NCBI RefSeq assembly: GCF_003285545.1
Contig: NZ_QLNV01000023.1
Coordinates: 1 to 34,343, forward strand
DNA: 34,343 nt
Origin: Sinomicrobium soli
Lineage (GTDB): Bacteria; Bacteroidota; Bacteroidia; Flavobacteriales; Flavobacteriaceae
Direction: 5' to 3'
A program made the translations under genes and the position numbers. The notes beneath the pieces were generated by a model, which worked only from the letters and a program-made list of their open reading frames with translations, did no database searches and was not told where the DNA came from. This document shows, piece by piece, positions 6,470-15,057 of this stretch (positions within the stretch are counted from its first letter, which is position 1; each line of letters begins with the position of its first letter).

Positions 6470-7384
6470 TTAATTAAATCCCGCCCGGAATTCCATCGGA
6501 CTTTGGTTGGTCTTTTGCCTGAAGAGTTTGCTGAAACTTTGTGAATGTTCAAAACCGAGTTCGTAGGCAATCTGGCTTACACTCAGGTCGGTGGTAGAAA
6601 GTTTGAGTTTTGCCATTTCGATAACCTTGTTCTGGATGACCTGCTGGGTGCTGATCCCGGTGAGGTTGCGAAGCAGGCTGCCCAGATATCCGGGGGAAAT
6701 ATGCAACTGTCCGGAAAGGTACCTGACGGTAGGGAGTCTTTTATCTACCGGGTTTTCATCCGAAAAATAAGCATTCAGGATGTGTTCCAGTTTATTCAGG
6801 ATTTCATGTCCCGATTTTTGCCGGGTGATGAACTGGCGATTGTAAAACCGTTCGCTGTATTGCAACATCGTTTCCAGCTGCGAAACAATAATTTTCTGGC
6901 TGTACTGATCAATGTTCCGGCTGTATTCTTCTTCTATATTCCGGATGATCTGGTTGATAATGGTTTCTTCTCTTTCGGATAAAAACAAGGCTTCATTGGC
7001 TTCATAATCGAAAAACTCATAATGCCGGATATGATCTGCCAATGCCGTTCCCCACAAAAAATCGGGATGGATAAGCAGGATCCAACCGGATGGTTTTTCG
7101 TCTTTTTCAGGTTTGGGTAAAGCGTGTAAAACCTGGCCGGGTGCCATGAAATACATCACGCCTTCGTTGTAATCGTAATCCTGTTGTCCGTACCGCATCT
7201 TCCCGTTCAAACCTCTTTTTTTGGAGATAGAGTAGTAGTCTGCAAATGTGGCTTGTGGCAGATTTTCGTGTTTGCCGGCTGCAACTTCTGCATAATTTAC
7301 GATGCTGATCAGCGGGTGAAGGGGTGATTTCAGCTGATGTAGTTCGTGGAATTCCCTTATCGTCTTGAGGTGATATGGTTTCAT
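6470..7384 (-). CDS. AraC-family transcriptional regulator
   Basis: The product has 304 residues from the ATG at 7384; an earlier in-frame start at 7435 would run through a palindrome and add 17 unlike residues. The N-terminal half is an AraC-type ligand-binding (cupin-like) domain with GVMYFMAPGQVLHAL. The last 100 residues form a two-helix-turn-helix DNA-binding domain, with LSGQLHISPGYLGSLLRNLT and then LSVSQIAYELGFEHSQSFSK and FRQKTNQSPMEFR. In Bacteroidota, regulators of this shape often control adjacent oxidoreductase genes. Here the LLM-FAD-SDR genes lie directly upstream on the same strand, separated by a terminator, so it probably has its own promoter. Confidence 0.88.
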   Translation of the reverse strand: MKPYHLKTIREFHELHQLKSPLHPLISIVNYAEVAAGKHENLPQATFADYYSISKKRGLNGKMRYGQQDYDYNEGVMYFMAPGQVLHALPKPEKDEKPSGWILLIHPDFLWGTALADHIRHYEFFDYEANEALFLSEREETIINQIIRNIEEEYSRNIDQYSQKIIVSQLETMLQYSERFYNRQFITRQKSGHEILNKLEHILNAYFSDENPVDKRLPTVRYLSGQLHISPGYLGSLLRNLTGISTQQVIQNKVIEMAKLKLSTTDLSVSQIAYELGFEHSQSFSKLFRQKTNQSPMEFRAGFN

Positions 7385-7391
7385 CTGTTTA

Positions 7392-7427
7392 AAATTTTTT
7401 GCACCGACCAAAATGTGCAAAAAATTT
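7392..7427 (-). promoter_or_regulatory. 13-bp perfect inverted repeat ahead of the AraC gene
   Basis: AAATTTTTTGCAC (7392-7404) and GTGCAAAAAATTT (7415-7427) pair perfectly around a 10-base centre. The site ends 8 bp from the ATG at 7384, so it would cover the start region as DNA operator or form a hairpin that hides the ribosome site in RNA. A further TGCAC half-site lies at 7429-7433. Confidence 0.5.
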
Positions 7428-7455
7428 CTGCACATTCAGGAACCGCTGCGCGCTC

Positions 7456-7512
7456 ACATGAAAAATTTTAATCATTTCCCTGTGTGAAATATTTGATTAA
7501 AGTTTTTCATGT
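7456..7512 (-). promoter_or_regulatory. 19-bp inverted repeat, one mismatch
   Basis: Positions 7456-7474 and 7494-7512 are reverse complements at 18 of 19 positions around a 19-base centre (arms start ACATGAAAAA and end TTTTTCATGT). It lies between the SDR terminator and the AraC start and is too long to be expected by chance. It could be a regulator operator or an RNA structure in the AraC leader. Confidence 0.45.
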
Positions 7513-7538
7513 TCGTTTCATGATCCAAATTTAAGAAA

Positions 7539-7574
7539 GAATAAAATACCCATATCTTTGCGGGTATTTTATTC
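7539..7574 (-). terminator. Strong hairpin terminator after the SDR gene
   Basis: GAATAAAATACCC (7539-7551) and GGGTATTTTATTC (7562-7574) are perfect 13-bp reverse complements around a 10-base loop. It begins 15 bp after the SDR stop. On the minus strand a T-rich tract (TTTCTT) follows. It should separate the redox operon from the AraC gene. Confidence 0.7.
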
Positions 7575-7589
7575 GTCTGCATTTTTTGT

Positions 7590-8375
7590 TTAAATAGACT
7601 GTCCGCCGGAAACTTCGATGCGCTGAGCATTGATCCAATAGGCTTCTTCGGAACATAAAAAGGCAACAACACTTCCGATATCATCCGGCAGTCCCACTCT
7701 GCCCAATGCGGTAAAACCGGCAACCATATCGTTGTATTCTTTCACATCGCGTACCCTTCCTCCTCCGAAATCGGTTTCTATCGCACCTGGGGCAATCACG
7801 TTGGCCCTGATCTTTCTCTCACCTAATTCCCTGGCCAGGTACCTGGTTTGCGTTTCTACAGCAGTTTTTAGTGCGCCGTAAACCGAAGAACCGGGAATAA
7901 CAATACGTGTCAATCCGCTGGAAATATTGACGATCCCACCTCCATCATTGATAAAGGGCAGTAATTTCTGCGTTAGAAAAAACACGCCTTTGTAATGGAT
8001 ATTGTAGATGTCGTCCATCTGCTCCTCGGTCACTTCATTTATTGGAGCATAGAGGGCTGTTCCCGCATTATTGACTAAAAAATCGATGTTGGGACTTCCG
8101 GTTTTTTCCTGCAAAAAAGAGGTCACTTCGTTCACAAACCGGTCGAATGCAGCGAGATTTCTGGTATCGAGCTGAAAAGGATATGCTTTTTGTCCCAAAG
8201 CTTCGATTTCTGCAACGACTTCTTCCGCAGCCTTTTTGTTGTTGTGATACGTCAGGACGATGTCCAAACCTTTTCTGGCGGTTGCAATCGCCATATTTCT
8301 TCCTAAACCACGGCTTCCACCGGTGATTAATGCAATTCCTGCCCGTTTGGCAGGCGTTTTGTTTTCAGTGCTCAT
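7590..8375 (-). CDS. Short-chain dehydrogenase/reductase (SDR)
   Basis: The 261-residue protein is a classical SDR, an NAD(P)-dependent oxidoreductase of alcohols or ketones. The cofactor motif TGGSRGLG is at 18-25, NNAG at 102-105, the catalytic serine in NISSG (152-153), and the Y-x-x-x-K pair Y166/K170 in YGALK. The ARG-K pattern after the glycine motif suggests NADPH but does not prove it. The C-terminus ends with the family-typical IEVSGGQSI. It is the last gene of a three-gene redox cassette, with 107 bp to the monooxygenase upstream. A 12-bp palindrome (ACTTTTAAAAGT, 8411-8422) lies 36 bp before the start. The substrate is unknown. Confidence 0.9.
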   Translation of the reverse strand: MSTENKTPAKRAGIALITGGSRGLGRNMAIATARKGLDIVLTYHNNKKAAEEVVAEIEALGQKAYPFQLDTRNLAAFDRFVNEVTSFLQEKTGSPNIDFLVNNAGTALYAPINEVTEEQMDDIYNIHYKGVFFLTQKLLPFINDGGGIVNISSGLTRIVIPGSSVYGALKTAVETQTRYLARELGERKIRANVIAPGAIETDFGGGRVRDVKEYNDMVAGFTALGRVGLPDDIGSVVAFLCSEEAYWINAQRIEVSGGQSI

Positions 8376-8482
8376 TTTTCTCGGATTTTAATAAAACAAA
8401 GTTGCGGCTAACTTTTAAAAGTGATGTAGCCCAATCGCATTTTGTTGTAGTTGAATGCAACACGCCCCGGTTGATTTGCAGA

Positions 8483-9565
8483 TCAAATCCCCAGGGTTTT
8501 TACTAATTCCCTCGCTGCGGCACTTCCGGCCCTGTTGGCGCCAATGGTAGAAGCAGATGGACCATAACCCAACAAATGAATTTTTGGTTCTTTTGAGACT
8601 TCGGTGGCTAATCTTCCGGACATGATGATCCCTCCCGTTTCTTCTCGCGGTAAAACCGGATCCAAATGGGATAATGACCATCTGAAACCTGTATTCCAAA
8701 GAATAACATCGGCTTTTTCTTCCTTTCCATCTTCCCATTTGACGCCATCTTTGGTGATTTCCCTGAACATCGGAAAACGTTTTAAGACACCTCGTTTTTC
8801 CATGTCTTTAATTTCGGGAGTTACGGGCAATCCGGTTACCGAAACTACCGATAACGGCAACAACCCCTGACGAACTCTTTTGTCTACCGTGGCGACGGCC
8901 ATTCTTCCTGCCATGTCATCAAACGGACCTTCCCGAAATTCCGGCGGTCGTCTCGTAACCCAGGTTGTAGATGTTACTTTCGAAATCTGGTCCAATAATT
9001 GAATGGCGGAAATGCCAGCACCCACTATGATGACATGCTTTCCTTTGAAATAGTCTGCCTTTCTGAAGTTCCGGGTATGTAACTGCTCTCCTTGAAAAAG
9101 TTCCGCTCCCGGATATTCCGGAATGTAAGGACTTTCCCAGGTTCCGGTGGCATTGATGATGCCCTGGGCAGAAAAGGCAGTCGAAGAAGTGTCGATATAA
9201 AACCGTTCCCCATGTAAGCTTACCTTCTCCACTTTTATCGGTCGATAGACTTGCAACCCGAATTTCTTTTCATACAGATCAAAATAATGTGGAACGGCAA
9301 CATTTGCACGGACTTCGGTTTCACCAGTTGCAATTGTTTCTTCGAAAGACATTCCCGGCAAATCGTGGATACGATTTACCGTACTCAATGTCAAAGAATC
9401 CCACCGGGATTGCCAGGCGCCACCAGGACGGGGAGCCTCGTCTAAAACAATAAAATCCGGACCGGTGCGGAATCCCATTTTTTTGAGATGATAAGCCGCC
9501 GACAGGCCTGCTTGCCCCGCTCCTATTACCGCGATTTTGGTTTTGTACCGAACTGTGCCAGCCAT
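8483..9565 (-). CDS. FAD/NAD(P)-binding monooxygenase-like oxidoreductase
   Basis: The 360-residue protein has two Rossmann motifs. One is GAGQAG at 15-20 for FAD, inside IAVIGAGQAGLSAAYHL. The other is GAGISA at 182-187 for NAD(P)H, inside VIIVGAGISAIQLL. Between them, FQGEQLHTRNF resembles the FxGxxxH fingerprint of flavin-containing and Baeyer-Villiger-type monooxygenases, and INATGTWESPYIP is the usual ATG motif region. At 360 residues it is shorter than true Baeyer-Villiger enzymes (about 500), so it is best placed among the small pyridine-nucleotide-disulfide-type monooxygenases. Only 11 bp separate it from the luciferase-like gene, so the two are probably co-transcribed. The substrate is not evident. 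Confidence 0.85.
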   Translation of the reverse strand: MAGTVRYKTKIAVIGAGQAGLSAAYHLKKMGFRTGPDFIVLDEAPRPGGAWQSRWDSLTLSTVNRIHDLPGMSFEETIATGETEVRANVAVPHYFDLYEKKFGLQVYRPIKVEKVSLHGERFYIDTSSTAFSAQGIINATGTWESPYIPEYPGAELFQGEQLHTRNFRKADYFKGKHVIIVGAGISAIQLLDQISKVTSTTWVTRRPPEFREGPFDDMAGRMAVATVDKRVRQGLLPLSVVSVTGLPVTPEIKDMEKRGVLKRFPMFREITKDGVKWEDGKEEKADVILWNTGFRWSLSHLDPVLPREETGGIIMSGRLATEVSKEPKIHLLGYGPSASTIGANRAGSAAARELVKTLGI

Positions 9566-9576
9566 TCGCTTATTTC

Positions 9577-10599
9577 TTAACGCCAGCCTAATTCCGGAGC
9601 GACATATTTCAAAATCGATTCGAGCACATGCAGATTGTAGTCTACACCTAAAGTATTCGGTATGGTCAACAGCAAGGTATCGGCTTCCTGAATCGCTTCA
9701 TCCCGAGCCAGTTCTTTGACGAGTTGTTCTGGTTCTGCAGCGTAACTCCTTCCGAAAATTGCCCGTTGATTTCCTTCCAGGACCCCGACTTTATCGGTCC
9801 TTTCAGCTTCTCGTCCGAAATAATATTTATCCTGGTCATTGACTAAGGCAAAAACAGACCGGCTTACCGAGACTCTTGGCTCACGGGTATGTCCGGCTTT
9901 TTTATATGCTTCCTTGTACAGGCGGATCTGTTCAGCTTGCTGAATGTGGAATGGTTTTCCGCTTTCGTCATATTTCAGGGTGGAGCTTTGTAAATTCATG
10001 CCGATTTTTCCTGCCCAGACTGCAGTAGCATCGGAAGCGGACCCCCACCAGATACGGTCTCTTAAACCTTCGGAATGCGGTTCTATACGCAATAATCCGG
10101 GAGGATTGGGAAACATCGGGTTGGGATTGGGCTGTGCAAAACCAACCCCTTTTAGTTTCTCATAAAATTCGAGCCCTTTCCGTCGTCCCATGTCCGCATC
10201 GGTTTCACCGTCCTGCAGATCATAGCCAAAATATTTCCAGCCATCGATGACCTGCTCCGGTGAACCCCGGCTAATCCCCAACTGCAACCGTCCTTCGGAA
10301 ATCAAATCGGCCGAACCGGCATCTTCTACCATATACAACGGATTTTCGTAACGCATATCGATCACGCCCGTTCCGATTTCAATATTCCGGGTCCTGGCGC
10401 CAATAGCGGCTAACAGCGGAAAAGGGGAAGCCAGTTGACGGGCAAAATGATGTACCCGAAAATAGGCACCGTCGAGTCCGAGCTCTTCCGAAGCAACCGC
10501 AAGATCAATAGATTGCAGGAAAGTGTCACTTGCTGTTTTCGTCTCGTAAGCAGGATGATCTGCCCAATGTCCGAACGATAAAAATCCTAATTTTTTCAT
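9577..10599 (-). CDS. Luciferase-like (LLM) flavin-dependent oxidoreductase
   Basis: This is a 340-residue TIM-barrel flavoprotein of the bacterial luciferase-like family, which uses reduced FMN or F420 to oxygenate small organics. Recognisable segments are SEELGLDGAYFRVHHFA, ARTRNIEIGTGVIDMRYENP, the phosphate-binding ISEGRLQLGISRGSPEQ and a C-terminal LLLTIPNTLGV. It is the first gene of the redox cassette. TAATTTTG on the minus strand (10604-10611), an exact TAnnTTTG, lies 4 bp before the ATG; if used, the transcript would be almost leaderless. No good -33 element was found, so the promoter remains doubtful. Confidence 0.88.
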   Translation of the reverse strand: MKKLGFLSFGHWADHPAYETKTASDTFLQSIDLAVASEELGLDGAYFRVHHFARQLASPFPLLAAIGARTRNIEIGTGVIDMRYENPLYMVEDAGSADLISEGRLQLGISRGSPEQVIDGWKYFGYDLQDGETDADMGRRKGLEFYEKLKGVGFAQPNPNPMFPNPPGLLRIEPHSEGLRDRIWWGSASDATAVWAGKIGMNLQSSTLKYDESGKPFHIQQAEQIRLYKEAYKKAGHTREPRVSVSRSVFALVNDQDKYYFGREAERTDKVGVLEGNQRAIFGRSYAAEPEQLVKELARDEAIQEADTLLLTIPNTLGVDYNLHVLESILKYVAPELGWR

Positions 10600-10789
10600 A
10601 TATCAAAATTACGAAATGAAATATCACGGGATCTTATCATTTGATATTTTTGTGACAGAAAATCGCTCTTTTTTTTGCCTCTATCCATTGGAAGGAACTG
10701 CAAAATCACGCATCCGGGGACCTCAGGCTCTACCGGTTTTTTCAGTTTTTCAGGGGATTCCTGCCAGCCGGGGCAGCACATTTCTGCCG

Positions 10790-12484
10790 CTATGGTTTCG
10801 GAAGTACCTGGTGGGATTTTGCCCAGTGCTGCCACAGACTGTCCAGTTCCTTTACCTTGTCCGGGTGTGCTGCGGCAAGGTTACGGGTCTCCGACTGGTC
10901 TTTTTCCACGTCGTAGAGATGCCAGTCCTGCCTGTTTCGCTTTACCAGTTTCCAATGGCCCTGGCGGACATAACGGGCCCCGAAATGTTCATTGAACAGG
11001 GCGGTGTGCCCTTCCCGTTTTTTGCCTTCGAAAACCGGGACCAGGCTTTTCCCCTGTAATGGCAGAATGTCATTGCCGTTAAACGACTCCGGGTAAGGGG
11101 CCTGGCCCATTTGGGCAAAGGTGGCCATAAAATCCATGACATGTGCTACCTGGTCGGTAATACCGCCTTTTTCTTGTATTCCCCTGGGCCAGAATGCGAT
11201 CATGGGTGTGCGTATCCCCCCTTCGTAGGATTGTGCTTTCCACAGCCTGAAAGGCGTATTGGCCACATTGGCCCAGCGCTTTCCTATAGAGGAGTAGACG
11301 GTTTGGGGGCCGGGGAGGTGTTCTTTTTCGGTGTCGTAGACGATCTGCTCCCCGTTACGGGTTTCGCCGGGGCGGTCAAATCCCGGCCCGTAAGCGGCGG
11401 CATTTTCGCTACTGGCCCCGTTGTCGCTCAGGAAGACGATAATGGTATTGTCGATCTCCCCGGTGGCTTTTAATTTGTCGATAATTCTGCCTATACCCCG
11501 GTCCATCCGGTCTATCATGGCAGCGTGAACGGCCATTGCCCGGGCGTCCCATTCCTTGTCCGGGTTGTCTTCCCAGGAAAGGTCTTCCTGTACCTGTGGC
11601 GACAGCACTGTAGTGGTAGAGTCTATCAGCCCCATGGCGGTCATACGGGCATAGCGCTCTTTCCTGATCGCTTCCCATCCGCTTTTATAGGTGTCTGCAT
11701 ATTTTTCGATGTCCTCTTCGGGGGCCATAAGAGGCCAGTGTGGCGCCGTATGGGCCACATACAGGAAGAAGGGGGACTTTTTCCGGCTGAAATCGTCTAT
11801 ATAGGCTACTGCCGTATCGTTAATGGCATCGGTATGGTAATATCCTTCGGGCACTTCCCTTACCGGGGTGGTGCCGCTTACCAGGCTGAACGGGTCAAAA
11901 AAATCTACTACCCCCCAGATATTGCCGAAGTACCTGTCGAACCCGCGACGGGTGGGATATTGTTCTATCGGGGCAAACAGCGGGTGAAATTCCTGGTGGT
12001 TCAGCCATGCGAGCTGCTTTTCCGGGGTGTCCTGGACTACGGTGTTGGATACGTGCCACTTGCCTGACATCCCGGTCTGGTACCCGGCTTCCCCGAGCAC
12101 TTCGGCAAGGGTAACAGTATTTTCGGTGATATATCCGCGGTATCCCGGGATGTTCCGGTCGGTAGTCATTTCGCCTATTCCCGCATCGTGATTGTACAGG
12201 CCGGTAAGCAACGAGGCCCGGCTCGGGCAACAGCGGGAGGTATTGTAAAAGCGGGTAAAACGCAGGCCGTTTTCCGCCAGGTAATCCAGGTTGGGGGTCC
12301 GGATCTCTCCCCCGTAGCATCCCAGGTCGGAATAACCGAGATCATCGGCCAGGATAAGTACGATATTGGGCCGGGGATCTGCCTGGTCCTCCCCGGACTC
12401 CCCGGGGGATTTTTTGTTTCCGCATCCTGCGAGCAGCAGGGAAAAACAAAGGTATATACAGGGTTTCAGATAAAAGTCATACAT
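10790..12484 (-). CDS. Arylsulfatase-type sulfatase, lipoprotein
   Basis: The product has 564 residues. The lipobox LAGC places the lipidated cysteine at 21, so it sits in the outer membrane or periplasm. Metal ligands D47-D48 lie in LILADDLGYSD. The FGly motif C85-C-P-S-R89 in SRCCPSRASLLTG needs conversion of C85 to formylglycine by an anaerobic- or FGE-type maturase not present in this window. The family splits sulfate esters from sugars. The layout matches the sulfatase at 20686-22341 residue for residue around the active site (both C85, D47-D48), so they are close paralogues, probably with different sulfate positions. It is the last PUL gene, 197 bp after GH2. The S1 subfamily cannot be fixed by eye. 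Confidence 0.9.
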   Translation of the reverse strand: MYDFYLKPCIYLCFSLLLAGCGNKKSPGESGEDQADPRPNIVLILADDLGYSDLGCYGGEIRTPNLDYLAENGLRFTRFYNTSRCCPSRASLLTGLYNHDAGIGEMTTDRNIPGYRGYITENTVTLAEVLGEAGYQTGMSGKWHVSNTVVQDTPEKQLAWLNHQEFHPLFAPIEQYPTRRGFDRYFGNIWGVVDFFDPFSLVSGTTPVREVPEGYYHTDAINDTAVAYIDDFSRKKSPFFLYVAHTAPHWPLMAPEEDIEKYADTYKSGWEAIRKERYARMTAMGLIDSTTTVLSPQVQEDLSWEDNPDKEWDARAMAVHAAMIDRMDRGIGRIIDKLKATGEIDNTIIVFLSDNGASSENAAAYGPGFDRPGETRNGEQIVYDTEKEHLPGPQTVYSSIGKRWANVANTPFRLWKAQSYEGGIRTPMIAFWPRGIQEKGGITDQVAHVMDFMATFAQMGQAPYPESFNGNDILPLQGKSLVPVFEGKKREGHTALFNEHFGARYVRQGHWKLVKRNRQDWHLYDVEKDQSETRNLAAAHPDKVKELDSLWQHWAKSHQVLPKP

Positions 12485-12681
12485 GCTTACAACGTATAAA
12501 GTTAAACCGGGTTACAGGCATCCGCAGGGTATGGTGTTTTTTGTTTCCCGTTCCTGAAGAGGCCCGTTATCCCGTAAAGGTAATATCTTTTTTCTGATGC
12601 ACACGACAATATTTCCCTGGGGCTAAAGACCTCAACATATGACATAGGATCAGTGCAAACAGCTTCCCGCACGCCTGGGGC

Positions 12682-14913
12682 CTACTTATCGGGATAGGTG
12701 TAAAGCCCGAAATCGGTTTCCATATCGTTTTTTACATTCCCGGTAATGACCACGATCTCATTATTTCCCTTTTGTAATGCGGAGATATGGTGGTTCAGAT
12801 TGATCTCGTCGTAGTGCCGTTTTGTTCTCAGGAATTTTTCTACCACCGGTTTGCCGTTGAGCAGTACTTTTATGTCTCCCGTGGCATAGATGCGCAATTG
12901 CAGGTTACGGGGGATTTCCTGTAGTTCGAAGGTTTTCAGGAACCATGCTTCTTCTCCCTTTTTTACGGTTACGGGGCCCTGTTTTTCGGTGAAGAGTTCT
13001 TTAACCGCGGCATTTCCCCGTAACGGATTGCGGTAACTCACCCCGACGGTCTGTGGCCTGACTTCGGAATCGGGGAGTATTTCCGTGGCCCTAAGAGGGT
13101 GCCGGTAGAGAAGTGCGTGGAGTTTGTTCAGCTTTTCCGGTTTTATTTTCACCACCTTTCTGTCATACGTCATCAGGCCGTTGACTTCGCCCTCCACATC
13201 GGTGGTCTGGGTATAGATGGCTGCGGCGAGCCCCTTGTTGATCATGGGAGCCATATTGTGAATGAGTTCGGTGTACTGCTGTTCCAGTTTTTCTGTACTG
13301 TGATAGGTCCTGTAACCCCAGTTGCGCATTTCCGGGTTCCATATATGTCCTTTTACCGGCAGTCCGAGGCCCCCGAACTCTCCCAGAACAATGGCCCTTC
13401 CCGGATTTAATTCGGCGGGTTCCATGCCCGGGCCGGGATATTGATGGGCATCGTTCATGTCTCCTACCCCGCGGTCTGTCCATCCCGAGACCCCGTCTAC
13501 AAGGCGTGTAGGGTCGTATTCCTGGGTCCATTTCACGATACGTCCGGTATCGTACTGCCCCCAGCCTTCGTTGAAGGGGACCCAGGTTACAATAGAGGGG
13601 AAGAACCTGAGATGATCGATAATGGCCTTCCATTCCTTTTCAAACTGGTCGGCGGAACTCTTCGGGCGCTCCCAGTCCTTTTCCGCCTCCGGCCGGATAT
13701 GCTGTTCCTTGCTCCGGGCGGTCTCAAAACCGGTTACCATATCCTGCCATACCAGTATTCCCGCCTTGTCAGCATAGTAGTAATAGCGGGCAGGTTCTGC
13801 CTTGATATGCTTGCGGAGCATATTGAAGCCCATTTTTTTCAGCATATCCATATCATAGCGCATGGCCTCGTCAGACGGTGGTGTGAGCAGACCGCCCGGC
13901 CACCAGCCCTGGTCGAGGGTACCGTATTGAAAGAGGGGGGCATTGTTGAGAAAAAGCCGCTCATACCCCAGGGCGTCCTTTTCCCGGGAAATTTTCCGCA
14001 TGGCAAAATACGACCGTACCTCATCCCGTTTTTCCTTTCCTTCGAACAGTGATATTTCGAGCTGGTACAGAAAAGGGTGGTCGGGAGACCACAGTTCCGG
14101 GTTTTTGACGGGGATCTCCAGGTCACTGTTGGCATTGACCGACTTTTCGGTGATGACCCTGCCTTTGCTTTTCACCTTTACCGATAGCGTGGTGTGCTCC
14201 GATGCATTTTTTATATGGTTTTTGATGACCACCTTTTCCCGGTCAATATCCGCCACGGGATATATATCTGCGATATAGGTTTTTTCCACGGGTTCCAGCC
14301 ACACGGTTTGCCAGATACCTGTTACGGCAGTATACCAGATGCCTTTGGGGTTCAGGACCTGTTTTCCCCTGGCCTGGCTTTCCGTATCTGTCGGGTCCCA
14401 TACCGAGAGGGTGATCTCCTGTTCCTTCCCGTTGAGGAAGGGAGTGATATCAAACGAGAACGGATTGCTTCCGCCCTTGTGGCTCCCTGCGTATTCGCCG
14501 TTTATCCAGAGCCTGGTTTCCCAGTCTGCCGCCCCGAAGTGGAGCAGGATATGTTTCCCGGACCACGATGAGGGCAGTGTAAAGGAGGTGCGGTACCATA
14601 CCTGCTGTTCGGGAAGGACCTTTTTTTGTACTCCCGACAGTTCGGATTCCACACAGAAAGGGACAAGTATCTTTCCCTGGTAGTTCCCCGGGCGGGGTGC
14701 ATCCTTGTCCAGGATGGCATAATCCCAGTGCCCGTTGAGGTTCAGCCAGTCTTTTCGTTCCAGTTGCGGGCGGGGGTACTCTTTCCATACATTTTCTGCG
14801 GTCACTTCTTCTGCCCAGGGGGTCTGTATGGCAGTCTTTTTTATTTCCTGTGCGTAAAGGGCCGTCAGGCTCAGCAGGGATATGAGAAACAGGGATTGAA
14901 CGGGTCTTTTCAT
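12682..14913 (-). CDS. Glycoside hydrolase family 2 protein
   Basis: The 743-residue protein has a Sec signal peptide (about 1-21, ending LTALYAQ). Domain order follows GH2: a jelly-roll sugar-binding domain (about 45-210, with WLNLNGHWDYA and VWYRTSF), an immunoglobulin-like domain (about 215-310) and a TIM barrel (about 315-605). The acid/base is E449 in PFNEGWGQ and the nucleophile E512 in VLGEFGGLG. A C-terminal segment of about 100 residues looks like a further beta-sandwich. GH2 members are retaining exo-enzymes (beta-galactosidase, beta-glucuronidase, beta-mannosidase, alpha-L-arabinopyranosidase and others), and specificity cannot be told here. It lies directly after the regulator gene with its own 144-bp leader. 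Confidence 0.88.
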   Translation of the reverse strand: MKRPVQSLFLISLLSLTALYAQEIKKTAIQTPWAEEVTAENVWKEYPRPQLERKDWLNLNGHWDYAILDKDAPRPGNYQGKILVPFCVESELSGVQKKVLPEQQVWYRTSFTLPSSWSGKHILLHFGAADWETRLWINGEYAGSHKGGSNPFSFDITPFLNGKEQEITLSVWDPTDTESQARGKQVLNPKGIWYTAVTGIWQTVWLEPVEKTYIADIYPVADIDREKVVIKNHIKNASEHTTLSVKVKSKGRVITEKSVNANSDLEIPVKNPELWSPDHPFLYQLEISLFEGKEKRDEVRSYFAMRKISREKDALGYERLFLNNAPLFQYGTLDQGWWPGGLLTPPSDEAMRYDMDMLKKMGFNMLRKHIKAEPARYYYYADKAGILVWQDMVTGFETARSKEQHIRPEAEKDWERPKSSADQFEKEWKAIIDHLRFFPSIVTWVPFNEGWGQYDTGRIVKWTQEYDPTRLVDGVSGWTDRGVGDMNDAHQYPGPGMEPAELNPGRAIVLGEFGGLGLPVKGHIWNPEMRNWGYRTYHSTEKLEQQYTELIHNMAPMINKGLAAAIYTQTTDVEGEVNGLMTYDRKVVKIKPEKLNKLHALLYRHPLRATEILPDSEVRPQTVGVSYRNPLRGNAAVKELFTEKQGPVTVKKGEEAWFLKTFELQEIPRNLQLRIYATGDIKVLLNGKPVVEKFLRTKRHYDEINLNHHISALQKGNNEIVVITGNVKNDMETDFGLYTYPDK

Positions 14914-15057
14914 ATTTTAAGGGAATAGTATTAGCGAATGTCGATATAAAATGCAGTGACAATGATACTTTTACCGAGCGGCACCAGATATCATTTTTGT
15001 AGCAAAAACTGTAAAAAATTTCCAAAAGGGGAGAAAAACCCGTTTTATGTTGCCATA

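Noticed and set aside
7475-7511. Twelve-codon leader peptide before the AraC gene (starts MKNFNQ)
   Set aside because: It falls inside the 19-bp palindrome, has no clear ribosome site and shows no run of regulatory codons. It is probably a by-product of the repeat.
10600-10789. Short frames between the luciferase-like gene and the sulfatase stop
   Set aside because: Frames on both strands are short or overlap established genes, and no motif is present. I treat it as intergenic sequence with a possible promoter.
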